Source: Sphingomonadales bacterium Ga0077557 (GTDB taxonomy: Bacteria; Pseudomonadota; Alphaproteobacteria; Sphingomonadales; Sphingomonadaceae). From it: a stretch of 64,000 bases of DNA. Below the pieces are notes generated by a model that was not told the origin of the DNA, searched no databases, and worked only from the letters and a program-made list of their open reading frames with translations. This document shows, in pieces, positions 20,677-28,768 of the stretch (within the stretch, counting starts at the first letter, position 1; every line of letters begins with the position of its first letter). A program made the position numbers and the translations under genes. Location: contig LNFI01000006.1 in assembly GCA_001464615.1 (NCBI GenBank), positions 111,056 to 175,055 of the forward strand, written 5' to 3'.

Positions 20677-22088
20677 TGCGCGCACTCCCGGGCGACACTG
20701 ACATCGTCGAACGGCAGCACCAAATCACCGACAATCTGGCCCTGTTCATGACCTTTACCAGCAATCAGCACGATATCGCCGTCGCGGGCATCGGCGATGG
20801 CGGCGGCGATGGCCTCGCGCCGTCCGGCAATATCGCTCGCGCCCGGCGCGCCAGCCATGATCTGCGACCGGATCGCCGCTGGATCTTCGCTACGAGGATT
20901 ATCATCGGTGACGATCACCAGGTCGGCGAGCCGCGCCGCGACGTCGCCCATTGGCGCGCGCTTGCCCGAATCGCGGTCACCGCCTGCCCCAAATACCAGG
21001 ATCAGCCTGCCCGCTACATGGGGTTTCAGCGCCATAATCGCCGCCTCGATGGCATCGGGGGTATGCGCATAATCGACATATACCGGCGCACCACTGGGCG
21101 TAATCACGGCACGTTCCAGCCGTCCGCGCACCGGCTGCAACCGCGCCAGCGCCATCAGCGTCGCCTCGACATCGCCGCCGGTAGCGATCACCAGCCCCGC
21201 CGCCGTCAAGGCATTGGCCGCCTGATACGCCCCGATTAGCGGCAGGTTGACCTTGTACTGCTTGCCCCCGGCGTCGATCACCAGCCCCTGGCCCAGCAAC
21301 GTTGGATCGCGCGACACCAGGCGCAGGCTTTCGCCCTTTTCGCCAATCGTGATCAGCTTGTTGCCCCGCTCGCGCGCCAAATCGATGACGCGCGCCGAAT
21401 AATCATCATCCGCCCAAACGACAGCCGTGCCATCGGTCGCGAGAACTTCAGTGAACAGCCGCATTTTGGCAGTGAAATAATCCGCCATGTCACGGTGATA
21501 ATCCAGGTGATCGCGGCTCAGATTGGTGAAGGCCGCCGCCTGCACCGGTAGCCCTTCGGTGCGATACTGCGACAGGCCGTGGCTCGATGCCTCGAACGCC
21601 AGATGCGTCACGCCCTCGCGCGCCAGCCCGCCGACATTGGACAGAAAGGTGACGATATCGGGCGTCGTCAACCCGGTGACCACGCGATCATTGGCGGTGG
21701 TGACGCCCAGCGTGCCGATTGACGCGGCATGATGGCCCAGCATCCGCCAGATCTGCCGGGTCATTTCGACAATGGAGGTTTTGCCGTTGGTCCCGGTCAC
21801 CGCGACAGCGGTTGCAGGAAAGGGTGCAAAAAACTGCGCGGCCAGCGCCGCAAAGGTCGCGCGCGGATTGTCGGTGGCGATATGCACCGCGCCGTCGACG
21901 GGCACCTGTGATCGCGCCACCACGGCGATCGCGCCGGCGGCGATCGCGGCAGGCACATAATCCTCGCCGTTTACCCGCATGCCTTCAAAGGCGCCAAAGA
22001 TCGTGCCCGGCGCGACCTTGCGGTGATCGATCGCAAAACCGGTGATGGTGCGGGCATCATCCCCGCCGATCAGCGCGCCCAGCTTCAT
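20673..22088 (-). CDS. murE: UDP-MurNAc-L-Ala-D-Glu--2,6-diaminopimelate ligase
   Basis: Mur ligase of 471 residues adding the third amino acid. The P-loop AVTGTNGKTSIVEMT, the carbamylated-lysine region LSRDHLDYHRDMADYFTAK and DYAHTPDAIEAA are present. The motif DNPRSEDPAAI matches the DNPR signature of meso-diaminopimelate-specific MurE, as expected in a Gram-negative. It overlaps ftsI by four bases. Confidence 0.97.
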   Translation of the reverse strand: MKLGALIGGDDARTITGFAIDHRKVAPGTIFGAFEGMRVNGEDYVPAAIAAGAIAVVARSQVPVDGAVHIATDNPRATFAALAAQFFAPFPATAVAVTGTNGKTSIVEMTRQIWRMLGHHAASIGTLGVTTANDRVVTGLTTPDIVTFLSNVGGLAREGVTHLAFEASSHGLSQYRTEGLPVQAAAFTNLSRDHLDYHRDMADYFTAKMRLFTEVLATDGTAVVWADDDYSARVIDLARERGNKLITIGEKGESLRLVSRDPTLLGQGLVIDAGGKQYKVNLPLIGAYQAANALTAAGLVIATGGDVEATLMALARLQPVRGRLERAVITPSGAPVYVDYAHTPDAIEAAIMALKPHVAGRLILVFGAGGDRDSGKRAPMGDVAARLADLVIVTDDNPRSEDPAAIRSQIMAGAPGASDIAGRREAIAAAIADARDGDIVLIAGKGHEQGQIVGDLVLPFDDVSVARECAQ

Positions 22089-23800
22089 TCGGGATCGCCC
22101 GGATTTTCACCCGGCGCATGCCACAGCAACGGAGTGAGTTCGGACACGTCCACATCGCGGCGCATATCGGGCATCACCCCCAGCATCTGGCCAGTGCGCG
22201 CAATCACTCGGCTGACGACAGGGGCAACCGTCCAAGCCGCCGTCGTCTGCCCCTGCGATTGCGCATTGGCGACGGGCGAATCAAGCATGGCGATCACCAC
22301 GTACCGGGGTGCGTCCATCGGGAAGGCAGCAGCGAAGGTCGAAACATTGCGACTCCGCGAATAGCCGCTCTTCATTGCAATTTCAGCAGTGCCGGTTTTG
22401 CCGCCCACCCGGTATCCCGGTGCTTCGCCCTTGCGCCCGGTGCCGTCGAGCACGACCAGCCGCAAAAGCTGGCGCATCCGGTCACTCGTCGCCTGGGCAA
22501 TCACGCGGCGCCCCTCGCTGGCCTTGCCCGGCGCGACCCGCATCAGGGTCGCCGGCCGCCAGATTCCCCCATTGACCAGAGCGGCATAGGCGCTGGCCAG
22601 ATGCAGCGGGGTCACCGCAATCCCGTGGCCATAGCCGCTGGTCATCACGGACACCCGCGCCCAGTAACTGGGCCAGAGCGGGCGCTGTTTCTCCCGCAAT
22701 TCAATATCGGGGCGGGTATCGAAGCCGAGTTTGCGGAACATCGCCTGCATCCGATCAGCCCCCAGTTCATCAGCGATCCGGGCGGTCACGATGTTCGACG
22801 AATGAACCAGCGTTTCGGGAATATCCAGATAGCGGCGCTGCGGGTGATCATCCTTAATCTGAAACCGGCCGATCTTCAGCGGCGCACGCGCATCAAAGCG
22901 GCGCGACATTGAGGTGGCGACCCCTGAATCGATCGCCGCCGCCATCGTTATCGGCTTGAAGGTTGATCCCAGTTCATAAACCGATTGGGTAACATTGTTG
23001 CGCAGCCCGTCCTGCGACGCGCCGCCCACCTTGTTGGGATTATAGGCGGGGAAAGACACCATCGCGATCACTTCGCCGGTGTGGACGTCCAGCATGACGC
23101 CCGCCGCGCCCTTTGCCTTGAAGGACAGCATCGCGTTGCCAAGCTCGCTCTCAAACGCCGCCTGGGCGCGCGAATCGAGCGACAGGGCAATGGGCGTCGA
23201 TCGTTCGATCGGGTTGGTCAGCGCGCTCTCAAGCGTGCGCTCCATCCCGCTGACCCCCACGCCATTGGCATCCAGAAAGCCAATCGCATGCGCGGCCATG
23301 CTCGATTGCGGATACAACCTTTCGGGCTCGCGCGCGAAATCAACGGCGGGCTCCCCCAGCGCATTCACCGCCTTGACCAGCTCCGGCATCGCCCGGCGCT
23401 GCAGAAAGAAGAAATTCGCGCCCGACCGGAGCCGCGCCAGATACCAGGCGCGGTCATGCTCGGGGATGAGCGCTGCAAACTTGCCGGCGAGCAGTTCAGG
23501 CGAATTGACCAATTTGTTCGGGTGAATGCCGATCGACCAGGCATCAATCGTGCGGGCAAGCGGCGCGTTGTTGCGATCGACAATATCACCGCGCAACGGC
23601 ACCAGCGCAGCGGCCCCGGCACGGGTCGTCGCGGGTTCGGCAAAGGCGGCCAGAAGCGCCAGGCGCAACAGGATCAACGCCACTCCGGCGGCAATCATCA
23701 ACATCAGCATCATCAGCCGCACCGGCGCAACCACCGTCATCGGGTGGCGCTGGCCAGTCAGCCGACGCGGTGCGACGGGTCTGGCGACCAGGACGCTCAA
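22085..23800 (-). CDS. ftsI: Division-specific peptidoglycan transpeptidase (PBP3)
   Basis: Class B penicillin-binding protein of 571 residues with an N-terminal membrane anchor (VRLMMLMLMIAAGVALILLRLALLAAF) and a dimerisation domain (RGDIVDRNNAPLART). Transpeptidase motifs are STFK in YELGSTFKPITMA, SSN in VHSSNIVTARIAD and KTG in VGGKTGTAEIAMK. It crosslinks septal peptidoglycan with FtsW. Its start overlaps the upstream ftsL-like gene (ATGA). Confidence 0.97.
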   Translation of the reverse strand: MSVLVARPVAPRRLTGQRHPMTVVAPVRLMMLMLMIAAGVALILLRLALLAAFAEPATTRAGAAALVPLRGDIVDRNNAPLARTIDAWSIGIHPNKLVNSPELLAGKFAALIPEHDRAWYLARLRSGANFFFLQRRAMPELVKAVNALGEPAVDFAREPERLYPQSSMAAHAIGFLDANGVGVSGMERTLESALTNPIERSTPIALSLDSRAQAAFESELGNAMLSFKAKGAAGVMLDVHTGEVIAMVSFPAYNPNKVGGASQDGLRNNVTQSVYELGSTFKPITMAAAIDSGVATSMSRRFDARAPLKIGRFQIKDDHPQRRYLDIPETLVHSSNIVTARIADELGADRMQAMFRKLGFDTRPDIELREKQRPLWPSYWARVSVMTSGYGHGIAVTPLHLASAYAALVNGGIWRPATLMRVAPGKASEGRRVIAQATSDRMRQLLRLVVLDGTGRKGEAPGYRVGGKTGTAEIAMKSGYSRSRNVSTFAAAFPMDAPRYVVIAMLDSPVANAQSQGQTTAAWTVAPVVSRVIARTGQMLGVMPDMRRDVDVSELTPLLWHAPGENPGDPE

Positions 23801-24375
23801 CGGGCGCCGATCGCTTCAGCGCGCGCGCTACTGACCAGATCGCCGATCGTCGAATCGCTCAACAGCTTGCGATCGAGCATCGCAATCGTCGCCCCACGCT
23901 GGCCACCCAGGTGCGGCTGAACCGTCGCAACGCTGGCCAATATCGTCCGGCTAGGCTGGGCAACCGGGGCGATTGGCGCGGTGGCGGGTTCGGGCGCTGG
24001 CGCGATCGCCTCAACGGCACGCGGGGCAGCGGGCACGATATAGGACGCAACCTGACCATGACCTGCCTGGCCAAGCGGCGCCTGCAAATCGATTGAGGCA
24101 AGCGTCGCTTCGTCGGGCACGAACTGGTCTGAACCAGGCGCCGTCAGGGCAAAGACATCGCCATTCCAGCGTTCAAGCTGGGCGAGATTGGCGCGGGTAT
24201 CAAATTCGGTTTCCAGCGCGCGGATATCGCGTTCGGCCAGAAAAATCTTTCGATTGGTATCGGCCACACGCTTGCGCTCTGCCGCCACCTGGAGCGACAC
24301 CAGATAGAAGCCGAGCACGACGATGACGCCGCTCAAGAACCAACCCAGCCCACGCAACCGATACGCCGCCGTCAT
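23797..24375 (-). CDS. ftsL: FtsL-like cell division protein
   Basis: Bitopic protein of 192 residues between rsmH and ftsI, the usual place of ftsL. A short cytoplasmic N-terminus precedes a membrane helix ([21 protein letters not shown]). A periplasmic coiled coil follows ([28 protein letters not shown]), then a Pro/Ala-rich tail that is longer than in enterobacterial FtsL. The ATG at 24375 overlaps the rsmH stop (ATGA). FtsL sequence conservation is poor, so the name rests on topology and position. Confidence 0.88.
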   Translation of the reverse strand: MTAAYRLRGLGWFLSGVIVVLGFYLVSLQVAAERKRVADTNRKIFLAERDIRALETEFDTRANLAQLERWNGDVFALTAPGSDQFVPDEATLASIDLQAPLGQAGHGQVASYIVPAAPRAVEAIAPAPEPATAPIAPVAQPSRTILASVATVQPHLGGQRGATIAMLDRKLLSDSTIGDLVSSARAEAIGAR

Positions 24376-25316
24376 GCTGTCTCTCCCTTTGGCCATGGCG
24401 CAGCAGCGGTCCGCTGCGCCACCCGCAATGTTGCCGATCGCGCCCGCGGGTTGCGGGCAATTTCTTGCTCATCAGCGCGCACCGCGCGGCCGACGGTTTC
24501 AAAGCTTGGCGCGGCCTTGGCGGCGACTTGTGGCAAATGCCGCGATCCACCGGGCAACGCGCCGCTGCGTTCGCGAAAAAAGCGTTTGACCAGGCGGTCC
24601 TCCAAGCTGTGAAAAGTCACCACGGCCAACCGGCCACCCGGCTTCAGCACCCGTTCCGCTGCCGCCAGCCCATCGGCCAGCTCACCAAGTTCGCGGTTCA
24701 GGTGAATACGGATCGCTTGAAAGGTGCGCGTCGACGGGTCCTTCTTGTCATGCGGGCGATACCCCAATGCGCGGCGCACCACGGTGGCGAGATCGAGCGT
24801 CGTCTTGAGCGGGCGGGCAGCGACGATCGCACGAGCAACGCGGCGGGCGCGCGGTTCCTCGCCAAACTGGTGGAGCACATCGGCAATCTCTTCCTCATCG
24901 GCTTCGTTGAGGAATTCAGCCGCACTGGTGCCCGACTGACTCATCCGCATGTCCAGCGGGCCATCAGCCTGGAAGGAAAAACCGCGATCAGGCTGGTCGA
25001 GCTGCATCGACGACACGCCGATATCCATGACCACACCGTCAACCGGCACGGCATCGCGCTGCGTCAGTTCGGCCTCGATCGCCGAAAATACCGCATGGAC
25101 CAGCGTCAAGCCGCCGTCCGCCGCCTCAGCCAGCTCCTGACCGCCAGCAATCGCATCGGGATCACGATCGAATGCGATCACCTGCGCACCGCCAGCCAGC
25201 ATCGCGCGCGTATAACCGCCAGCACCAAAGGTCGCGTCGACATGGCGCTCACCCGGCATGATCGCCAATGCGGCGATCACGTCATCAAGCAACACGGGCA
25301 CATGCGGCGCCGTCAC
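24372..25316 (-). CDS. rsmH: 16S rRNA m4C1402 methyltransferase
   Basis: SAM-dependent methyltransferase of 314 residues. It carries the N-terminal [16 protein letters not shown] motif [34 protein letters not shown] and the C-terminal [18 protein letters not shown]. It N4-methylates C1402 of 16S rRNA. The ATG at 25316 overlaps the mraZ stop. Confidence 0.98.
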   Translation of the reverse strand: MTAPHVPVLLDDVIAALAIMPGERHVDATFGAGGYTRAMLAGGAQVIAFDRDPDAIAGGQELAEAADGGLTLVHAVFSAIEAELTQRDAVPVDGVVMDIGVSSMQLDQPDRGFSFQADGPLDMRMSQSGTSAAEFLNEADEEEIADVLHQFGEEPRARRVARAIVAARPLKTTLDLATVVRRALGYRPHDKKDPSTRTFQAIRIHLNRELGELADGLAAAERVLKPGGRLAVVTFHSLEDRLVKRFFRERSGALPGGSRHLPQVAAKAAPSFETVGRAVRADEQEIARNPRARSATLRVAQRTAAAPWPKGETA

Positions 25317-25816
25317 AATTTTTCCCCGCGTTCGCCAAGGAAATGGACGACCATGTCCTTCATCATGTCGGTGGCGCGCGGCGACGCCATCAGCATGGCC
25401 GGGTCCCAGATTTCGAAGTGATTGCCGAGCCCGTAGAAAAAGGCATATTTGCCAATCTTCACCCGGTTGCGCGGCCAGCTGGGCAGGATGAAGCGGCCGC
25501 TCGCATCAAAAGCCAGCGTATCAACCGCCATACCGCCGCGCAGAATCACGTCATTCGGCGCGCCATCGGGACCGGCATGATCGCGCGCGCGCGCTTCAAG
25601 ATCAGCAAAGCGCTGGGCACCATAAGTGATGTCGAAGCCAATCAGGCAATGGTCGCTCTCATGCACGCCGACCACGACATAGAGCGAGTCCTTGGGATCG
25701 GGGCCGGCTGGGTTGCGGGCGATCAGCGTTGCGCGCAGCGACGACGGGATCGCGACGCGCCCCTTGTCGTCGACCTGCTGCAGCGCATAGCCCTGATAAA
25801 TGCCCTTGATCGACAC
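25313..25816 (-). CDS. mraZ: Transcriptional regulator MraZ
   Basis: MraZ has two swapped-hairpin AbrB-like halves: the first around [21 protein letters not shown] and the second around [21 protein letters not shown]. It is the DNA-binding repressor of the dcw operon in the bacteria studied. No ATG is available; I chose the GTG at 25816 ([12 protein letters not shown]), preceded by GAGG six bases upstream. The frame is open to a TTG at 25900, so the N-terminus is uncertain by about 28 residues. Confidence 0.93.
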   Translation of the reverse strand: MSIKGIYQGYALQQVDDKGRVAIPSSLRATLIARNPAGPDPKDSLYVVVGVHESDHCLIGFDITYGAQRFADLEARARDHAGPDGAPNDVILRGGMAVDTLAFDASGRFILPSWPRNRVKIGKYAFFYGLGNHFEIWDPAMLMASPRATDMMKDMVVHFLGERGEKL

Positions 25817-25943
25817 GCCCACCTCGTTCGTGGCGCGCACAGCTCTCTTATTCTGCGAAGTGGCATTTTTACCGCCCGCAGCTCCTGGAATCGCCAACAA
25901 GAGAGCCCGCCCCTGTTAACCAAAGGTCTAACAAGGGCGTGGT

Positions 25944-25998
25944 TGGGATGCAATGGGAAATTCGGGGAATTCGCGGGAAACTAGGCGAACCTCGGGGA
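25944..25998. promoter_or_regulatory. Putative MraZ operator array (six 10-bp-spaced boxes)
   Basis: On the plus strand, NGGGA pentamers repeat every 10 bases: TGGGA at 25944, TGGGA at 25954, GGGGA at 25964, CGGGA at 25974, GGCGA at 25984 and GGGGA at 25994. This is the 5-nt repeat/5-nt spacer layout reported for MraZ binding sites (TGGGN repeats in E. coli). It lies 128-182 bases upstream of the chosen mraZ start. A candidate -35 TTGACC on the minus strand (26005-26010) is immediately adjacent. Here the G-rich strand is opposite to the coding strand of mraZ. Confidence 0.75.
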
Positions 25999-26100
25999 AC
26001 TACTGGTCAAGGCGGGCCGCCATTACTGTCAATGTTCTTAATTTGTTCTGGTAATTCGTGGTTAATCATGGCCGTATTTGGCGCACACACCCCTGCGGAA

Positions 26101-26135
26101 CGCGCCGATTCCCGGCGCGTGGGGCAAATTCCCCA
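26101..26135 (-). terminator. Double hairpin downstream of the small membrane protein gene
   Basis: Two adjacent hairpins: CGCGCCG/CGGCGCG (26101-26107 with 26113-26119) and TGGGG/CCCCA (26120-26135). They sit 24 bases beyond the stop of the minus-strand gene ending at 26159. No T-run follows, so termination is probable but not certain; they also separate that gene from the mraZ promoter. Confidence 0.5.
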
Positions 26136-26158
26136 ATCAGTTCCGGCGCTGACCGGCA

Positions 26159-26464
26159 TCATTTCTGCTCAGGATAATTGGGGGCGGGCGTGGTGGTGTT
26201 GAGCGCCTCGGTCTCGGCGCTGGGCGCAACGCCCAGCTCGGCCAACGGCTCCTTGACGGGATCGGTTACATTGTCGGCCGGGCTGGTGAGATTGGCAGCC
26301 AATGGTGGCCGGACGCCATCGGCAATGGTGACCGGGACCGGCTCTCTGCTCGCCGAACTGAAGATTGCGCTCGCCAGTCCGATTAACAGCATGACAAAGG
26401 CAAGCCCCGTCATGCCGACCTTGACCCGCTGTATCGCCTGAGACGGTTCCTGCGCGCTTTTCAT
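26159..26464 (-). CDS. Small single-pass membrane protein of unknown function
   Basis: Protein of 101 residues from the ATG at 26464, preceded by GGGGTT. The open frame extends 22 codons upstream but has no ribosome site there. A short polar N-terminus (MKSAQEPSQAIQRVK) is followed by one membrane helix (VGMTGLAFVMLLIGLASAIF). The remainder is a Pro/Ala/Thr-rich periplasmic tail without a recognisable domain. Function unknown. Confidence 0.7.
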   Translation of the reverse strand: MKSAQEPSQAIQRVKVGMTGLAFVMLLIGLASAIFSSASREPVPVTIADGVRPPLAANLTSPADNVTDPVKEPLAELGVAPSAETEALNTTTPAPNYPEQK

Positions 26465-26693
26465 ACCAACCCCAAAGCTAGCGGAGTCGGCAGCATTTGT
26501 CGAACACCGGGGTGAAACCGGTAGCATCAAGGCGTAAATTTATGGATGCGAGCGATCGAGCGTCGCGAAGGCGGATCATTACCTTACCCGATCGCAACAG
26601 AGCAAAGCCAATGCTGCGCCCAGACTTGCAGCCGTCACATGAGTATGGCAGCCAGGTGCGCTATCTGGTTGATCAGGTTGAGGGGTGATAATC

Positions 26694-27152
26694 ATGAAAT
26701 CACAGATGTTTCGGGTGGCTGTTGCGACCGTTATGGTTCTATCGGCGCCCGCTATAGCGCAAACAACCCCACTTCGCTTGTCGCCGGCCCAAGCTGTGAT
26801 CAACGCCGCCGAGATGCCGGCTGGTATCGGGGGCGTGTTCGAGATGGTCGTGCGGGCAACCGGACGACAGAATGGGTTTTTATACCTGAACTCAGAGGCA
26901 GATTACCGCGACCCGAGAAACCTGACGATCGTGGTGACTCCCTCTTTGGAAAAGGAACTCAGCGACCGACTTGGCGGTCCCGTTGACACGGCCGTCCTGA
27001 AAAAAGTGATCGCGGTGAGGGGCATTGCCCGAAAAACGAGGATCGACTTCACGGCGGACGGTCGCCCGACCGGCAAATATTACTTCCAGACCCATTTGCG
27101 TATCAGGTCCGCGCGCGACCTAACCGTTGAAGGGGAACGCCCCATGCCGTGA
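26694..27152 (+). CDS. Secreted hypothetical protein
   Basis: Protein of 152 residues with a signal peptide (MKSQMFRVAVATVMVLSAPAIAQ). The start is the ATG at 26694 with GAGGGG upstream; the in-frame GTG at 26685 overlaps that ribosome site and is less likely. The mature part has alternating strands (GGVFEMVVRATGRQNGFLYLNSE; KTRIDFTADGRPTGKYYF) suggesting a small beta fold. I do not recognise a named family. It is monocistronic and convergent with the cysteine synthase gene. Confidence 0.75.
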   Translation: MKSQMFRVAVATVMVLSAPAIAQTTPLRLSPAQAVINAAEMPAGIGGVFEMVVRATGRQNGFLYLNSEADYRDPRNLTIVVTPSLEKELSDRLGGPVDTAVLKKVIAVRGIARKTRIDFTADGRPTGKYYFQTHLRIRSARDLTVEGERPMP

Positions 27153-27286
27153 TCGGTGCCCCGCTCTTTTGCGTCATGGCCGCCGCTGAGAAAGCGCACA
27201 AAGCCCTTAGAGACCGGCATATCGAGCGAGACCAAAGGGCTAGAGCGTGATGACGATAGGTCGCTTCAACGATATACCCGTTCGGG

Positions 27287-27337
27287 CTGAGCGAAGTCGA
27301 AGCCCACGCGCTTCGCATGCCCTTCGACTTCGCTCAG
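27287..27337. repeat. 16-bp inverted repeat between convergent genes
   Basis: CTGAGCGAAGTCGAAG at 27287-27302 is perfectly complementary to 27322-27337, with a 19-base loop. It lies between the convergent secreted-protein gene and the cysteine synthase gene and could end both transcripts. The motif is a common dispersed repeat sequence in proteobacterial genomes (general knowledge, not checked). Confidence 0.7.
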
Positions 27338-27358
27338 GGCGAGTCATCAGACTCTAAT

Positions 27359-28351
27359 TTATATAGCCGCAACCGGTGTCGGCACCACCAGCCCTTTCGC
27401 CGCCAGCCAGGCCGGATTGTAGAGCGTTGATAAATAACGAAAACCTGTGTCGCACAGGATCGTCACCACGCGCTTGCCCGGCCCCAGATCGCGCGCCAGC
27501 CGCACTGCACCAGCAATGTTGATCCCCGATGACAGACCCAGGCAGAGCCCCTCTTCATCGAGCATCCGGCGCACCCATTCATAACCCTCGGCATCTGAAA
27601 TCCGGTATTGCGTGTCGATTGGCGCGCCTTCCAGATTGGCGGTGATCCGCCCCTGCCCGATCCCTTCGGCGACCGATGACCCTTCGGACTTCAGTTCGCC
27701 ATGCGCGTAATAGGCATAGAGCGCCGCGCCGTGCGGATCGCTGAGTGCAATCGTCACCCGCTCGTCCTTGCTCTTTAGCCCCATGCCAACGCCCGCGATC
27801 GTGCCGCCCGTCCCCGCTGCACATGTAAAGCCGTCAATCTGCCCGTCCATTTGCGCCCAGATTTCCTCGGCAGTGCCCATGATGTGGGCGCGGCGGTTGG
27901 CGATATTGTCGAACTGATTTGCCCACACCGCATTGGGCGTTTCCTCAGCAATCCGGCGCGACTGGTGGACGAAATGGCAGGGATTGGAATAGGGACAGGC
28001 CGGCACCAGCACCAATTCCGCCCCCAGCGCGCGCAGCGTGGCCATTTTCTCCTGGCTCTGCGTATCGGGCATCACGATGATGGTCTTATAGCCCTTGGCA
28101 TTGGCAACGAGTGCCAGCCCGATCCCGGTATTGCCTGCCGTGCCCTCCACGATCGTACCGCCGGGCGCTATCGCGCCGCGCGCCTCGGCATCCTCGACGA
28201 TATACAGCGCTGCCCGGTCCTTTACCGACGCGCCAGGATTGGCGAATTCGCACTTCGCGAAAATCTCGCCGCCGCTGGCCGCACTGGGGCCGGCGAGCCG
28301 AACCAGCGGGGTGTTGCCAATCAGGGCGAGGCTATTGGGGATCGTTGTCAT
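27359..28351 (-). CDS. cysK: Cysteine synthase (O-acetylserine sulfhydrylase)
   Basis: PLP-dependent beta-substitution enzyme of 330 residues making cysteine from O-acetylserine and sulfide. The PLP lysine is Lys44 in NPGASVKDRAA. The substrate loop EGTAGNTGIG, phosphate loop AAGTGGTIAGVG and C-terminal SSGINIAGAV are present. The N-terminal SLALIGNTPLVRL is typical. The ATG at 28351 was chosen; the 12 upstream codons of the open frame are not conserved. The subtype (CysK rather than a cystathionine beta-synthase-like paralogue) is probable. Confidence 0.92.
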   Translation of the reverse strand: MTTIPNSLALIGNTPLVRLAGPSAASGGEIFAKCEFANPGASVKDRAALYIVEDAEARGAIAPGGTIVEGTAGNTGIGLALVANAKGYKTIIVMPDTQSQEKMATLRALGAELVLVPACPYSNPCHFVHQSRRIAEETPNAVWANQFDNIANRRAHIMGTAEEIWAQMDGQIDGFTCAAGTGGTIAGVGMGLKSKDERVTIALSDPHGAALYAYYAHGELKSEGSSVAEGIGQGRITANLEGAPIDTQYRISDAEGYEWVRRMLDEEGLCLGLSSGINIAGAVRLARDLGPGKRVVTILCDTGFRYLSTLYNPAWLAAKGLVVPTPVAAI

Positions 28352-28432
28352 GGCGCCATCAATGGCGACGCGAGCCGCGCGCTGCAACCCACCGAAACTG
28401 TCGATCGGCCAACAACCACTATCGAACGCCCG

Positions 28433-28768
28433 CTATCGCGAAGCCACCCCCGCCGCCGCCAGATGCCCGGGCAGCCGCCCGCTCAGCCACAGAAAAAACA
28501 TCCGATAATCGCTCACCAGCGACCAGAGCGGATAGGTGAAGGTGGCCGGCCGGTTCTTCTCCACCGCGAAATGCGCGGGCCAGGCCATGCCATAGCCGGC
28601 CAGCGGCACCAGTGCCCACCACCATCCGCCCAGCACGATCGCTAGGCCCGCAAAGCCGAAGGTCATCGCCGTGCCGATATAATGCAGCATACGGGTTTCC
28701 GGCTTGGCGTGCTCGCGCAGGTAAAAGGGCCAGAATTCGGCATAGCTGGTGATCGCTTTCGTGCTCAT
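28433..28768 (-). CDS. Mpo1-like (DUF962) membrane protein
   Basis: Protein of 111 residues with the family signature FYLREHAKPETRMLHYIGT near the N-terminus and the second His motif AWPAHFAVEKNRPATF. Two to three membrane segments are visible (FGFAGLAIVLGGWWWALVPLAG). Yeast Mpo1 is an Fe-dependent dioxygenase that alpha-oxidises 2-hydroxy fatty acids; a related role in lipid metabolism here is inference. It overlaps the upstream amidohydrolase by four bases (ATGA). Confidence 0.88.
   Translation of the reverse strand: MSTKAITSYAEFWPFYLREHAKPETRMLHYIGTAMTFGFAGLAIVLGGWWWALVPLAGYGMAWPAHFAVEKNRPATFTYPLWSLVSDYRMFFLWLSGRLPGHLAAAGVASR

Noticed and set aside
25944..25998. Short direct repeats as a possible iteron origin or CRISPR
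   Set aside because: Five-base boxes with 10-bp period directly upstream of mraZ fit MraZ operators far better; there are no spacers and no replication gene.
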